Shown piece by piece: positions 1 to 7,628 of a stretch of 30,995 nt of DNA. Every line of letters starts with the position of its first letter. Position 1 is the first letter of the stretch. The notes beneath the pieces were generated by a model. The model saw only the letters and a list, made by a program, of their open reading frames with translations, was not told the origin of the DNA and ran no database searches. The position numbers were made by a program, and so were the translations under genes. Origin of the DNA: Clostridium sp. UBA6758 (lineage in GTDB: Bacteria; Bacillota; Clostridia; Clostridiales; Clostridiaceae); assembly GCA_002453475.1 (NCBI GenBank), contig DKGY01000071.1, positions 158,444-189,438 of the forward strand. Reading direction: 5' to 3'.

Positions 1-1302
1 TATATCTTTTAATTCAGATACTGTTACACCCTTTATTCCTAAATATATCCTTTCTTCATCACTTCTAGCTTCTTTATTAATCTGTTCCTTATGTCCTTTA
101 TTTTTCGTTTCATGGTCCTTTTTATTTATAAACACGCCTATTACATCATGAATTATATAAGGACTATTTTTATAGTTTCCTATGAACATAGCTACATGGC
201 CATTTAAAAATATAAGTGCTCCTGGTTTTAAGTTATCTAATATTTTCATTCTTTCATGATAAGTCATTTCTTTGTTGATCAGTAATGTTTTCCCAATAGA
301 TTTCTTCAATTGATCACCACTATTTCTTGGAAATCGTATTCCAAAGGTTCTAAAGGTATCTATGATAAGTGAAGAACAATCTCTTCCATTAAATTCTCCA
401 CCCCAACCATATCTTTCTCCTTGAAATTTAAATATTTGCTTTAATATATTATTTCTACTACATTTTAAATATCCTCTATGAACATCTTCATTGTATGGAA
501 TTAAAATATTAGTAAATTTCAATTCACCTTTACTTCCTCTTAATGGATATTTAGCTACATAATTACCTTCACAATACATATCATAAACTAATTCTTCCTT
601 GCTCCAATTAGTTTCTATAGGTAGTTTTACTCCCATATCAATATCTAAATTTCTCAAAGCTTCTATAAAAGGGTTATAACCAAGATTTATCTTTTTACCT
701 GTAACTACAATGAAATCTTTGCATTTACAATATGCTTCTACTTCTCTTTTGCTTCCAATGGCTATATTCTCATTTTTGATCCACCCTGAATAATTGTAAG
801 TTTTACAAAAACACCATTTTCCATCTTTACTAGAAGCATATATAATACAAGGCTCTGCTGCATATATAGCACTTTCCATAAATCTATCTAAATCATATTC
901 TTTCTCTCCTTTAAAAACTCTATCGCTGGTAGGGAAGGTTCGTATGCTCCCCCTTTTTACCACTAATCCATATGCTATAGAAACCTTTCCCTTTATTTCT
1001 TGTAAATTCATATTATCAATAAGTTTATCATAATATTCTTTGCTTACTTTACTACCATTTTTATATCTATCACCCTCTGGAATTTTACTTACATCACTTA
1101 TCATGGTGATAATATATTCATTGTCTACTTCATCCTTTTCCTTAAATATATCACAATCATATCCTTTTTTAATACCCTCTTCATTGTACTTTTCTATTTC
1201 ATCCTTAGTGAGAATAACTTCTTTACTCCTCTTGCATAATTTTATCCATAAATCACTATAGTACATTTCATCCATAACATTTAGATTATTATTACGATTC
1301 AT
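1..1302 (-). CDS. NlpC/P60 cell-wall peptidase, SH3-domain type (3' end outside window)
   Basis: An open frame of 434 codons runs from ATG at 1302 off the left edge without a stop, so the C-terminus is missing. The C-terminal part is an NlpC/P60 papain-like fold: the GRDCSS motif carries the nucleophile Cys309, NGHVAMF carries His369, and His385 (IIHD) is a plausible third residue. About 290 residues precede it with SH3-like character (GSIRTFPTSDRVF, then DGKWCFCKTYNYSGWI). This matches the N_NLPC_P60/SH3/NlpC layout of YkfC-like gamma-D-glutamyl-diamino-acid endopeptidases, which cleave murein peptides. No signal peptide is visible, so a cytoplasmic muropeptide-recycling role is plausible. 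GGTGAGG lies 8 bases before the ATG. Family call is firm; exact substrate is inferred. Confidence 0.85.
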   Translation of the reverse strand, partial: MNRNNNLNVMDEMYYSDLWIKLCKRSKEVILTKDEIEKYNEEGIKKGYDCDIFKEKDEVDNEYIITMISDVSKIPEGDRYKNGSKVSKEYYDKLIDNMNLQEIKGKVSIAYGLVVKRGSIRTFPTSDRVFKGEKEYDLDRFMESAIYAAEPCIIYASSKDGKWCFCKTYNYSGWIKNENIAIGSKREVEAYCKCKDFIVVTGKKINLGYNPFIEALRNLDIDMGVKLPIETNWSKEELVYDMYCEGNYVAKYPLRGSKGELKFTNILIPYNEDVHRGYLKCSRNNILKQIFKFQGERYGWGGEFNGRDCSSLIIDTFRTFGIRFPRNSGDQLKKSIGKTLLINKEMTYHERMKILDNLKPGALIFLNGHVAMFIGNYKNSPYIIHDVIGVFINKKDHETKNKGHKEQINKEARSDEERIYLGIKGVTVSELKDI

Positions 1303-1467
1303 AGTATATCCTCACCCCTAATTTTATATTTTACTTAAATATTTCATAATTTTAAGCAATGCTTAATATAATTATACTATTTATTTTACTAACATATTAT
1401 AAATTTACATAAATATAAATTAAATGTAATCTTTTCTTATTATTCTTTATTTAGTTAACAATTTATG

Positions 1468-1540
1468 TTGACATTAAACTTATATATGCTAAAATAAAAT
1501 TAATAATTTTTGTATCATAACTTTAGATTTATGGTATAAT
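1468..1540 (+). promoter_or_regulatory. Promoter(s) of the thrS T-box transcript
   Basis: TATAAT at 1535-1540 is preceded by TGG, giving an extended -10 whose start point near 1547 falls just before the T-box leader. A second candidate is TTGACA at 1468-1473 with AAAATA at 1491-1496 (17-base spacer). Either could drive thrS; the first is better placed. Confidence 0.6.
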
Positions 1541-1565
1541 AGAATAATAATTAATAATATTATCA

Positions 1566-1836
1566 CAATGAAGAGGACAGTAGATATGTCACTTTATTTA
1601 CAGAGAGAAAGCATAGTAGCTGAAATTGCTTTTAAATAAACCATGTTGAACACCACCTCTGAGTGACTCTAATAAAGTCCGTTAACTACGTTATAGTTTT
1701 TAAAGTGGTCCTTTATATCACTTTGTTAAATTAGTTTATTTTTAATAATCTAACTTTAATAAATTTAAGGACAATTTGGGTGGAACCACGGGTATACCTC
1801 GTCCCTTTTCTTTATGAAAAGTGACGAGTTTTTTTA
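1566..1836 (+). promoter_or_regulatory. T-box leader, threonine-specific
   Basis: The leader has the hallmarks of a T-box riboswitch that senses uncharged tRNA. Stem I starts at GAGG (1573-1576), which can pair with CCTC (1656-1659). Just 5' of that is an ACC threonine codon at 1652-1654 in the expected specifier position, and AGAGAGAAAG lies near 1603. The conserved T-box sequence GGGTGGAACCACGGG is at 1778-1792; its TGGA bulge would pair with a UCCA tRNA end. It is followed by a Rho-independent terminator. Uncharged tRNA-Thr should stabilise the antiterminator and allow thrS transcription. Confidence 0.95.
1798..1836 (+). terminator. T-box regulated intrinsic terminator
   Basis: CTCGTC(C)CTTTTC and GAAAAGTGACGAG form a stem around TTTAT, followed by a run of T. 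The 5' arm lies beside the T-box sequence, as required for mutually exclusive antiterminator folding. Confidence 0.92.
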
Positions 1837-1851
1837 TTTATATAAGATGAA

Positions 1852-1919
1852 ACTCCATCTCACATACGTTCGGTGGAGTAAGTTCGAGGAACCAAATCAG
1901 AGATTTGGACTCTCACTTA
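1852..1919 (+). repeat. Compound hairpin element between T-box terminator and thrS
   Basis: Two adjoining dyads occupy the space before thrS. The first pairs ACTCCA (1852-1857) with TGGAGT (1874-1879). The second is a long interrupted stem: TAAGT (1879-1883) with ACTTA (1915-1919), GAG with CTC, and CCAAATC with GATTTGG around an AGA loop. The stretch is visibly richer in G and C than neighbouring spacers. It is not part of a canonical T-box. It could be a dispersed intergenic repeat, an RNA-processing signal or a second regulatory layer; I cannot decide between these from one copy. Confidence 0.55.
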
Positions 1920-1962
1920 AAGTTTTTGGCTACAATATTAGATATAGAAGGGAGATTTTCAA

Positions 1963-3900
1963 ATGATTAAAATTACTTTAAAAGATGGATTTATTAAAGA
2001 ATTAGAAAAGGAAATGAGTATTATTGAAATTGCTAAAAGTATTTCAGAAGGACTTGCTAGAGTAGCAACAGCTGGAACAGTAAACGGAAAAACTGTAGAC
2101 CTTCGTTATATAGTTAAAGAGGATTGCGAATTAAATATATTAACTTTTAATGATGATGAAGGTAGAAGAGCCTTTAGACATACAGCCGCTCACATTTTAT
2201 CACAAGCTGTTAAAAGGCTATTTCCTGAAGCAAAACTTGCTATAGGACCTGCTATAGACAATGGTTTCTACTATGACTTCGACCTTGAAGGTGGATTTAC
2301 TAATGAAGACTTAGACAAAATAGAAGCTGAAATGAAAAAAATCGTTAAGGAAGATTTAGCAATAGAGTGCTTTAAACTTCCAAGAGAAGAAGCTATTAAA
2401 TTTATGAAGGAACAAGATGAACCTTATAAAGTAGAACTTATAGAAGACCTACCAGAAGGTGAAATCATAACTTTCTATAAACAAGGTGAATTTACTGATC
2501 TTTGTGCTGGTCCTCACTTAATGACTACAAAACCGGTAAAAGCTTTCAAATTAACTAAACTTGCAGGAGCTTATTGGAGAGGAAATGAAAAAAATAAAAT
2601 GCTTGCTCGTATTTACGGAACTGCCTTTACAAAAAAGGCAGAGCTTGATGAATACCTAGAAGCTGTAGAAGAAGCTAAAAAACGTGACCACAATAAGCTT
2701 GGAAGAGAACTTAAATTATTTACTACTTCTGAACCAATAGGTCAAGGTCTTCCTCTTCTAATGCCTAAGGGTGCTAGAATTGTTCAACTCCTTCAAAGAT
2801 GGGTTGAAGATGAGGAACAAAAAAGAGGCTATCTTTTAACTAAAACACCTTTGATGGCTAAAAGTGATTTATATAAAATATCTGGACACTGGGATCATTA
2901 TAAAGAAGGAATGTTTGTGCTAGGCAATGAAGAAAAGGATAATGAAGTATTTGCATTAAGACCTATGACTTGCCCATTCCAATTTACAGTTTATAAAGCT
3001 GAATCTAAAAGTTATAGAGATTTACCTTTAAGATATGCTGAAACTTCTACATTATTTAGAAATGAGTCTTCTGGAGAAATGCATGGATTAATTCGCGTAA
3101 GACAATTTACAATTTCTGAAGGTCATCTTGCATGTAGACCAGATCAACTTGAAGATGAGTTTAAAGGTGTAGTTGATTTAATTAACTATATGCTTGATAC
3201 ACTAGGTCTTAGAGAAGATATTAGCTATAGATTATCTCTATGGGATGAAAATAATAAAGAAAAATATATTGGAGAACCTGAAGCTTGGAATGCAGTTCAA
3301 AATAAGATGAGAGAAATCTTAAATCATCTTGGAATTGAGTATACTGAAGCTGTTGGTGAAGCTGCTTTTTATGGCCCTAAACTTGATCTTCAAATCAAAA
3401 ATGTTCATGGTAAAGAGGACACTATAATTACAGCCCAAATAGACTTCTCTCTTGCTGAAAGATTTGGAATGACTTATGTAGATAAGGATGGCCAAGAAAA
3501 ATATCCATATGTTATTCATAGAACTTCTATTGGTTGCTATGAAAGAACTCTTGCCCTTCTTATTGAAAAATATGCAGGAGCATTCCCAGTATGGCTTGCG
3601 CCAGTTCAAGTTAAACTACTTCCAATCTCTGAGAAGTATCATGACTATGCTGATGAAGTTTATGCTCAACTTAAGAAAAATAATATTAGAGTTGAAGTTG
3701 ACTACAGAGCTGAAAAAATTGGTTATAAGATTAGAGAAGCACGTAATGAAAGAGCTCCTTACATCTTAGTTGTAGGCGAAAAAGAAGCTGAAAATAAAGA
3801 GGTTGCAGTAAGAAGCCGTAAAAACGGCGATGAAGGTTCAATTTCTATAAATAACTTCATTGAAAGAATTATTAAAGAAATTGAAAGTAAAGAAAAATAA
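1963..3900 (+). CDS. thrS: Threonyl-tRNA synthetase
   Basis: This 645-residue cytoplasmic class II enzyme charges tRNA-Thr. Domains in order: a TGS domain (about 1-60), the second additional/editing domain with HTAAH at His73 and His77, the catalytic core, and a C-terminal anticodon-binding domain from about 545. The zinc and threonine-binding triad aligns with Cys337 (RPMTCPF), His388 (SEGHLAC) and His519 (IHRTSIG). Motif 2 is FRNESSGEMHGLIRVRQF and motif 3 is GCYERTLALLIE. Full length is normal for ThrRS. AGGGAG sits 10 bases upstream of the ATG. It is transcribed alone behind a threonine T-box and closed by a terminator at 3928, so expression should rise on threonine starvation. Confidence 0.98.
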   Translation: MIKITLKDGFIKELEKEMSIIEIAKSISEGLARVATAGTVNGKTVDLRYIVKEDCELNILTFNDDEGRRAFRHTAAHILSQAVKRLFPEAKLAIGPAIDNGFYYDFDLEGGFTNEDLDKIEAEMKKIVKEDLAIECFKLPREEAIKFMKEQDEPYKVELIEDLPEGEIITFYKQGEFTDLCAGPHLMTTKPVKAFKLTKLAGAYWRGNEKNKMLARIYGTAFTKKAELDEYLEAVEEAKKRDHNKLGRELKLFTTSEPIGQGLPLLMPKGARIVQLLQRWVEDEEQKRGYLLTKTPLMAKSDLYKISGHWDHYKEGMFVLGNEEKDNEVFALRPMTCPFQFTVYKAESKSYRDLPLRYAETSTLFRNESSGEMHGLIRVRQFTISEGHLACRPDQLEDEFKGVVDLINYMLDTLGLREDISYRLSLWDENNKEKYIGEPEAWNAVQNKMREILNHLGIEYTEAVGEAAFYGPKLDLQIKNVHGKEDTIITAQIDFSLAERFGMTYVDKDGQEKYPYVIHRTSIGCYERTLALLIEKYAGAFPVWLAPVQVKLLPISEKYHDYADEVYAQLKKNNIRVEVDYRAEKIGYKIREARNERAPYILVVGEKEAENKEVAVRSRKNGDEGSISINNFIERIIKEIESKEK

Positions 3901-3927
3901 TCTTATAATGTATTTCAATATACAATT

Positions 3928-3955
3928 AAGGACTGAGAAAATCTCAGTCCTTTTT
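3928..3955 (+). terminator. Intrinsic terminator of thrS
   Basis: AAGGACTGAGA and TCTCAGTCCTT form an 11-bp stem around AAA, followed by T residues, 28 bases after the thrS stop. Confidence 0.93.
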
Positions 3956-3990
3956 ACTATTGTCTTGTAAACTAATTTCACTTTTATATA

Positions 3991-4038
3991 TAAAAAGAGC
4001 TATTTTAAAATAGATAACTCCATTTTAAAACAGCTACT
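3991..4038 (-). terminator. Terminator of the regulator-peptide operon
   Basis: Read on the minus strand, AGCTGTTTTAAAATGG and CTATTTTAAAATAGCT pair over 16 positions (two as G-U) around AGTTAT, followed by CTTTTTATAT. It lies just after the small peptide gene, so the regulator and peptide form a two-gene transcript. Confidence 0.8.
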
Positions 4039-4054
4039 TTCAATAAACTATAAA

Positions 4055-4186
4055 TTATAGTAATACACTTGAGCTAATACTTCCTAAAAGTGGTGGATGC
4101 TCTCCATTTTTAGGAATACCGATAATTGTTGCACATAGTAAAACAAAAACTCCTAATACACATATCTTTTTACAAAATTTACTCAT
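4055..4186 (-). CDS. Small exported pro-peptide, putative RRNPP quorum-sensing signal
   Basis: This 43-codon ORF starts at ATG 4186 and overlaps the last 8 bases of the regulator gene, with GGGAGG 10 bases upstream, so it is well placed for translational coupling. The product has a Lys-rich start (MSKFCKKICV), a hydrophobic core (LGVFVLLCATIIGI) and a short polar tail, PKNGEHPPLLGSISSSVLL. That is the form of NprX, PapR or Phr pro-peptides, which are secreted, trimmed outside and re-imported. EHPPLLG resembles the Bacillus NprX heptapeptide SKPDIVG in the positions of Pro, two hydrophobic residues and Gly. A terminator follows. The ORF and its position are directly visible; the signalling role and mature peptide are inferred. 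Confidence 0.75.
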   Translation of the reverse strand: MSKFCKKICVLGVFVLLCATIIGIPKNGEHPPLLGSISSSVLL

Positions 4187-5531
4187 TTATCAAACACCTC
4201 CCTATACATATTTTACCATTACTAGAAACACATTGCAATAAATTTTGTATCATATATAAACACTTCTCAGCTTTTTCATATTCTTTATTTTTAAAATAAA
4301 GTTCCTGCAGTTTAGTATAATATTTTATCTTCAAATCTGAATTATTAGTATTTTTTAAAACTTCAATAGCAGCTTCTATAATCTTTTCTAACTCTTCTTT
4401 CATATTTAACTTACAGTAAATTTTCTCAAGGAGTTCATACCCCTTAAATATATACTCGTAATCATTATATTCATTAGCCTTTTCAATACCCAGTTCAATT
4501 ATCATTATAGCCTCATCATAAAGTTTTTTATCAACATATATATTAGCTTTTTCAATTAAAGTGTGAGATACATTTTTGTTATCAATCTTATTTCTAATTT
4601 GTTGAGATTTATTATAATAATCTAAAGCTTTAGATAATCTTTCTTCTCGCCTATATAAGGATCCCAAATTATTATATATAAGTCCTAAAAGCTTAATACT
4701 TTCTTCATCGCTTCTTTCCTTTACTATTTCAATTAAGTCTTGAAGTATTGTAATGGCATTACCTGTTTCATTTAATCCTTCATAACAGTTAGCCTTTAAT
4801 ATATTTACATAAATATAATTTAAATATTCCTTTTCTACCTGAATCCTATAAATAAACTTATTTATAATATCTATAGCTTCATGAAATTTATTTATACAAC
4901 TATATGCTACTGATAAATTATATGTAGCATACATCAAAACCTTTTCTTCATTGAACATTTCAGCATTATATATAGCTTTATTAAAATATACAATAGCTTC
5001 TTCATAATCAAGAAGTAAGAATTTGCAATAACCTAATCTATTATAAACATAACATATTTCATAATTTAGCTCTTCTACTCTTAAAATATCCATAGAATAG
5101 AAATAATTTTTATAGGCTTCTAGATATTGATTTTCTTCAAAATAAAGATCTCCTTTTTTTCTATATCCTTTAGCTTTAATGAAATTTAGATTGTATTTTT
5201 CTCCAATATTCATAATTTCGTTTAACTTATCTATAGATAAATCGTTTTCAAGGATTTTTTCACAATATAATTTAGCATCATCTTCTACACTTCTTGAAAA
5301 ATAATCTTCTTCTAGTTCTAATTCAATATCCAATTCTTTAGCTTTTTTCATAAACTTTTCAGATATAATCTTTGATGCTTGTAATGTAATATTCCTTCTT
5401 CCATTTTCCAATAAACCTAAATATCCTCTGGTAAAATGAGAATCTTGAAATTCTTGCTGAGTCATTTTTAGTTGTTTTCTTAATAACTTTATTTTTTTAT
5501 TTCCACTTATAAACTCCACACTTCTATCCAT
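4179..5531 (-). CDS. RRNPP-type peptide-responsive transcription regulator (HTH + TPR)
   Basis: The 450-residue protein has an N-terminal XRE-type helix-turn-helix (about residues 12-60: KLLRKQLKMTQQEFQ, then YLGLLENGRRNITLQ). The rest is a helical array of tetratricopeptide repeats, e.g. AYKNYFYSMDILR, AIVYFNKAIYNAE and ALDYYNKSQQIR. Length and layout fit NprR/PlcR/Rap-family receptors, cytoplasmic regulators that bind a re-imported oligopeptide in the TPR groove. The peptide gene overlaps its 3' end. The divergent neighbour is a thermolysin-type protease, the class controlled by NprR in Bacillus. GAGG is only 3 bases from the ATG, suggesting modest translation. Family call is strong; target and peptide are inferred. 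Confidence 0.88.
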   Translation of the reverse strand: MDRSVEFISGNKKIKLLRKQLKMTQQEFQDSHFTRGYLGLLENGRRNITLQASKIISEKFMKKAKELDIELELEEDYFSRSVEDDAKLYCEKILENDLSIDKLNEIMNIGEKYNLNFIKAKGYRKKGDLYFEENQYLEAYKNYFYSMDILRVEELNYEICYVYNRLGYCKFLLLDYEEAIVYFNKAIYNAEMFNEEKVLMYATYNLSVAYSCINKFHEAIDIINKFIYRIQVEKEYLNYIYVNILKANCYEGLNETGNAITILQDLIEIVKERSDEESIKLLGLIYNNLGSLYRREERLSKALDYYNKSQQIRNKIDNKNVSHTLIEKANIYVDKKLYDEAIMIIELGIEKANEYNDYEYIFKGYELLEKIYCKLNMKEELEKIIEAAIEVLKNTNNSDLKIKYYTKLQELYFKNKEYEKAEKCLYMIQNLLQCVSSNGKICIGRCLINE

Positions 5532-5885
5532 AGTCCTCTTATTAAACCCCTTCTATACCTAAGTTTTAATTTATTATTTTTTACCTCATCTTAAATCATA
5601 TCATTTTTAAATTAATACTACAATAAATTGGATACTACATTTATATATAATATGCATCCTAAATACATATTATTCCATAAAAATATATTCTTTTTTTAAA
5701 CCTCTATAGAAATTTAAAAGCCAAATAAAATTATATTTACAAAATACTACTTTTTTTTGCGATACACTTTGTAATATTTATTGTTTCACTGTAAACTGTT
5801 AAAGTAATTTGTTGTAAATTTATTATAGCATTTTTGATACAAAAATATATAATAAAAGTATAATATTATTAAGGAGATGATTTTT
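5532..5885. promoter_or_regulatory. Divergent regulatory region between regulator and protease
   Basis: This AT-rich spacer holds the start regions of both genes. For the protease, TATAAT is at 5859-5864 with TTGATACA at 5834-5841 upstream and AAGGAG at 5871-5876. Upstream of that promoter, TGTAA-type boxes recur in one orientation at 5770, 5790 and 5813, and in reverse (TTTACA) at 5736-5741. ATTTACAAA and TTTGTAATA also form a loose dyad. These are candidate binding sites for the adjacent regulator. No small RNA or riboswitch is evident. Confidence 0.5.
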
Positions 5886-7559
5886 ATGAACAAAAAACTA
5901 ATCTCAATTCTTGCAACTGTAGCTTTAGCTGCAACCTTCACTTTTCAGCCTGTAAATGCACAAGGCCTAGAAAAACCCACAAAAAATAAAGCAGATATCT
6001 TAAAGGAGTTCAAAGATTTAAACAAAGGTAAGGAGAAAGTTCACATTGACAACAAAGACGGAATGAAACTATTTATAAGTGGTATTCTATCTGAAACCGT
6101 TAATCCATCTTCCAGTAGCGTTATTGATTTCTTAAATGAAAACATGTCCCTATTCGATATGCAAAATATTAAAAATAACTTTTCTCTTATCACTTCTGAA
6201 CAAGACGATTTAGGATTTACCCATATAAAACTTCAGCAAACATTTGATGGAAAAAAAGTTCATGGAAAAACTATAACTGCTCACTTTGACAAAAATGGAG
6301 TTATTACTGGACTAACAGGAACTTTAGAAAATAGAATAACCTCAGTAACTAAAAAGAATAATAAACCTCTTACTGCAGATAAAGCTATAGAAATAGCTAA
6401 AGCTTCTAAGAAATTTACTGAATTAACAGAGGAAGTTAAAGCTGAAAATTATATATACTTCGACGGTGAAAATGCTTATGAAGTTTATAAAATAAACCTT
6501 GCTTATGATCTTCCTGAAATGGAAAGTTGGGAAATCTTCGTAGATGTTTATAGTGGAGATATTATAAAATCAGAAAGCTTAATAAGAGAAGCTGGTCCAG
6601 TTACTGGTACAGGCACTGCCGTAAATGGTACTACTAGAGAATTAAATCTATATCAAAATAAAGCTAACTCATATCAATTAAAAGATACCACTAAACCTAT
6701 GACTGGAACTATAAACACTTATACAGCTAACTATAGAAATACAACAACTGGTACTTTAATGACAAGTTCTAGTACTACAGTTTCTGATAAAGCTGCAGTA
6801 AGTGCCCATAGCTATGCAGAAGTTGTATATGATTTCTATAAAGGTTTATTCAATAGAAATAGTTTAGATAATAGAGGTATGTCTTTAACTTCTGTTGTAC
6901 ACTATGGCTCTCGTTATAATAATGCTTTTTGGAATGGATATAAAATGGTTTATGGCGATGGTGATGGCTCATATTTTGCTCCATTATCAGGAGATCTTGA
7001 TGTAGTTGCTCATGAAATGACTCATGGTGTAACTTCAAATTCTGCAGACCTTGCTTATGAAAATCAACCTGGAGCATTAAACGAATCTATGTCAGATGTT
7101 CTAGGTGTTTTAGTACAAACCTATGATAAATACAATGTTGCAAATGGTGGTCAATGGACATTCAATTCTTCTGATTGGGTAGTTGGAGATGAAATATATA
7201 CTCCTAAAGTAGCTGGTGATGCATTAAGAAGCTTAGCAAATCCAACACTTTACGATCAACCAGCTCACATGAATGATTATCAAAATCTACCAAACACACA
7301 AGATGGAGATTGGGGTGGAGTTCACATTAATTCTGGTATTCCTAATAAAGCTGCTTATTTAGTTGCTCAAAATATAGGCTGTGAAAAGACTGCTAATATA
7401 TATTACAGAGCACTAACTGTTTATTTTAACTCAACTACAAACTTCTCTCAAGCAAGACTTGGTTTAATACAAGCTGCTACAGACTTATATGGAGCTAATT
7501 CAACTGAAGTTCAAGCAGTATCTAATGCTTTAACATCAGTTGGTATACTAGGTAACTAG
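5886..7559 (+). CDS. Secreted thermolysin-like neutral metalloprotease (M4)
   Basis: A zinc endopeptidase that degrades extracellular protein. ATG 5886 is preferred to 5877 because AAGGAG lies 9 bases upstream, giving 557 residues. A signal peptide is visible (MNKKLISILATVALAATFTF, cleavage likely after VNA). A FTP/PepSY-type pro-region runs to about residue 240; the catalytic domain follows. Zinc ligands His376 and His380 with catalytic Glu377 lie in VVAHEMTHG. The third ligand is Glu400 in GALNESMSD, 20 residues on as in thermolysin, and the acid-base His480 is in GGVHINSG. The length fits a pre-pro-protease without extra C-terminal domains. The divergent RRNPP regulator and peptide suggest cell-density control; a terminator follows. 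Confidence 0.96.
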   Translation: MNKKLISILATVALAATFTFQPVNAQGLEKPTKNKADILKEFKDLNKGKEKVHIDNKDGMKLFISGILSETVNPSSSSVIDFLNENMSLFDMQNIKNNFSLITSEQDDLGFTHIKLQQTFDGKKVHGKTITAHFDKNGVITGLTGTLENRITSVTKKNNKPLTADKAIEIAKASKKFTELTEEVKAENYIYFDGENAYEVYKINLAYDLPEMESWEIFVDVYSGDIIKSESLIREAGPVTGTGTAVNGTTRELNLYQNKANSYQLKDTTKPMTGTINTYTANYRNTTTGTLMTSSSTTVSDKAAVSAHSYAEVVYDFYKGLFNRNSLDNRGMSLTSVVHYGSRYNNAFWNGYKMVYGDGDGSYFAPLSGDLDVVAHEMTHGVTSNSADLAYENQPGALNESMSDVLGVLVQTYDKYNVANGGQWTFNSSDWVVGDEIYTPKVAGDALRSLANPTLYDQPAHMNDYQNLPNTQDGDWGGVHINSGIPNKAAYLVAQNIGCEKTANIYYRALTVYFNSTTNFSQARLGLIQAATDLYGANSTEVQAVSNALTSVGILGN

Positions 7560-7583
7560 CAGCACACCCATTTATAAAAATTC

Positions 7584-7624
7584 AAACTCTATATCTAGTA
7601 TTATAATTAGATATAGAGTTTTTT
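7584..7624. terminator. Bidirectional terminator between protease and C39-like gene
   Basis: AAACTCTATATCTA and TAGATATAGAGTTT form a perfect 14-bp stem around GTATTATAAT, with T runs readable on both strands. It serves two convergent genes. Confidence 0.92.
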
Positions 7625-7628
7625 CATT

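Noticed and set aside
1040..1261. 73-codon plus-strand ORF, hydrophobic and Ser/Leu-rich
   Set aside because: It lies antisense within the NlpC/P60 gene, whose frame is open throughout and has clear catalytic motifs.
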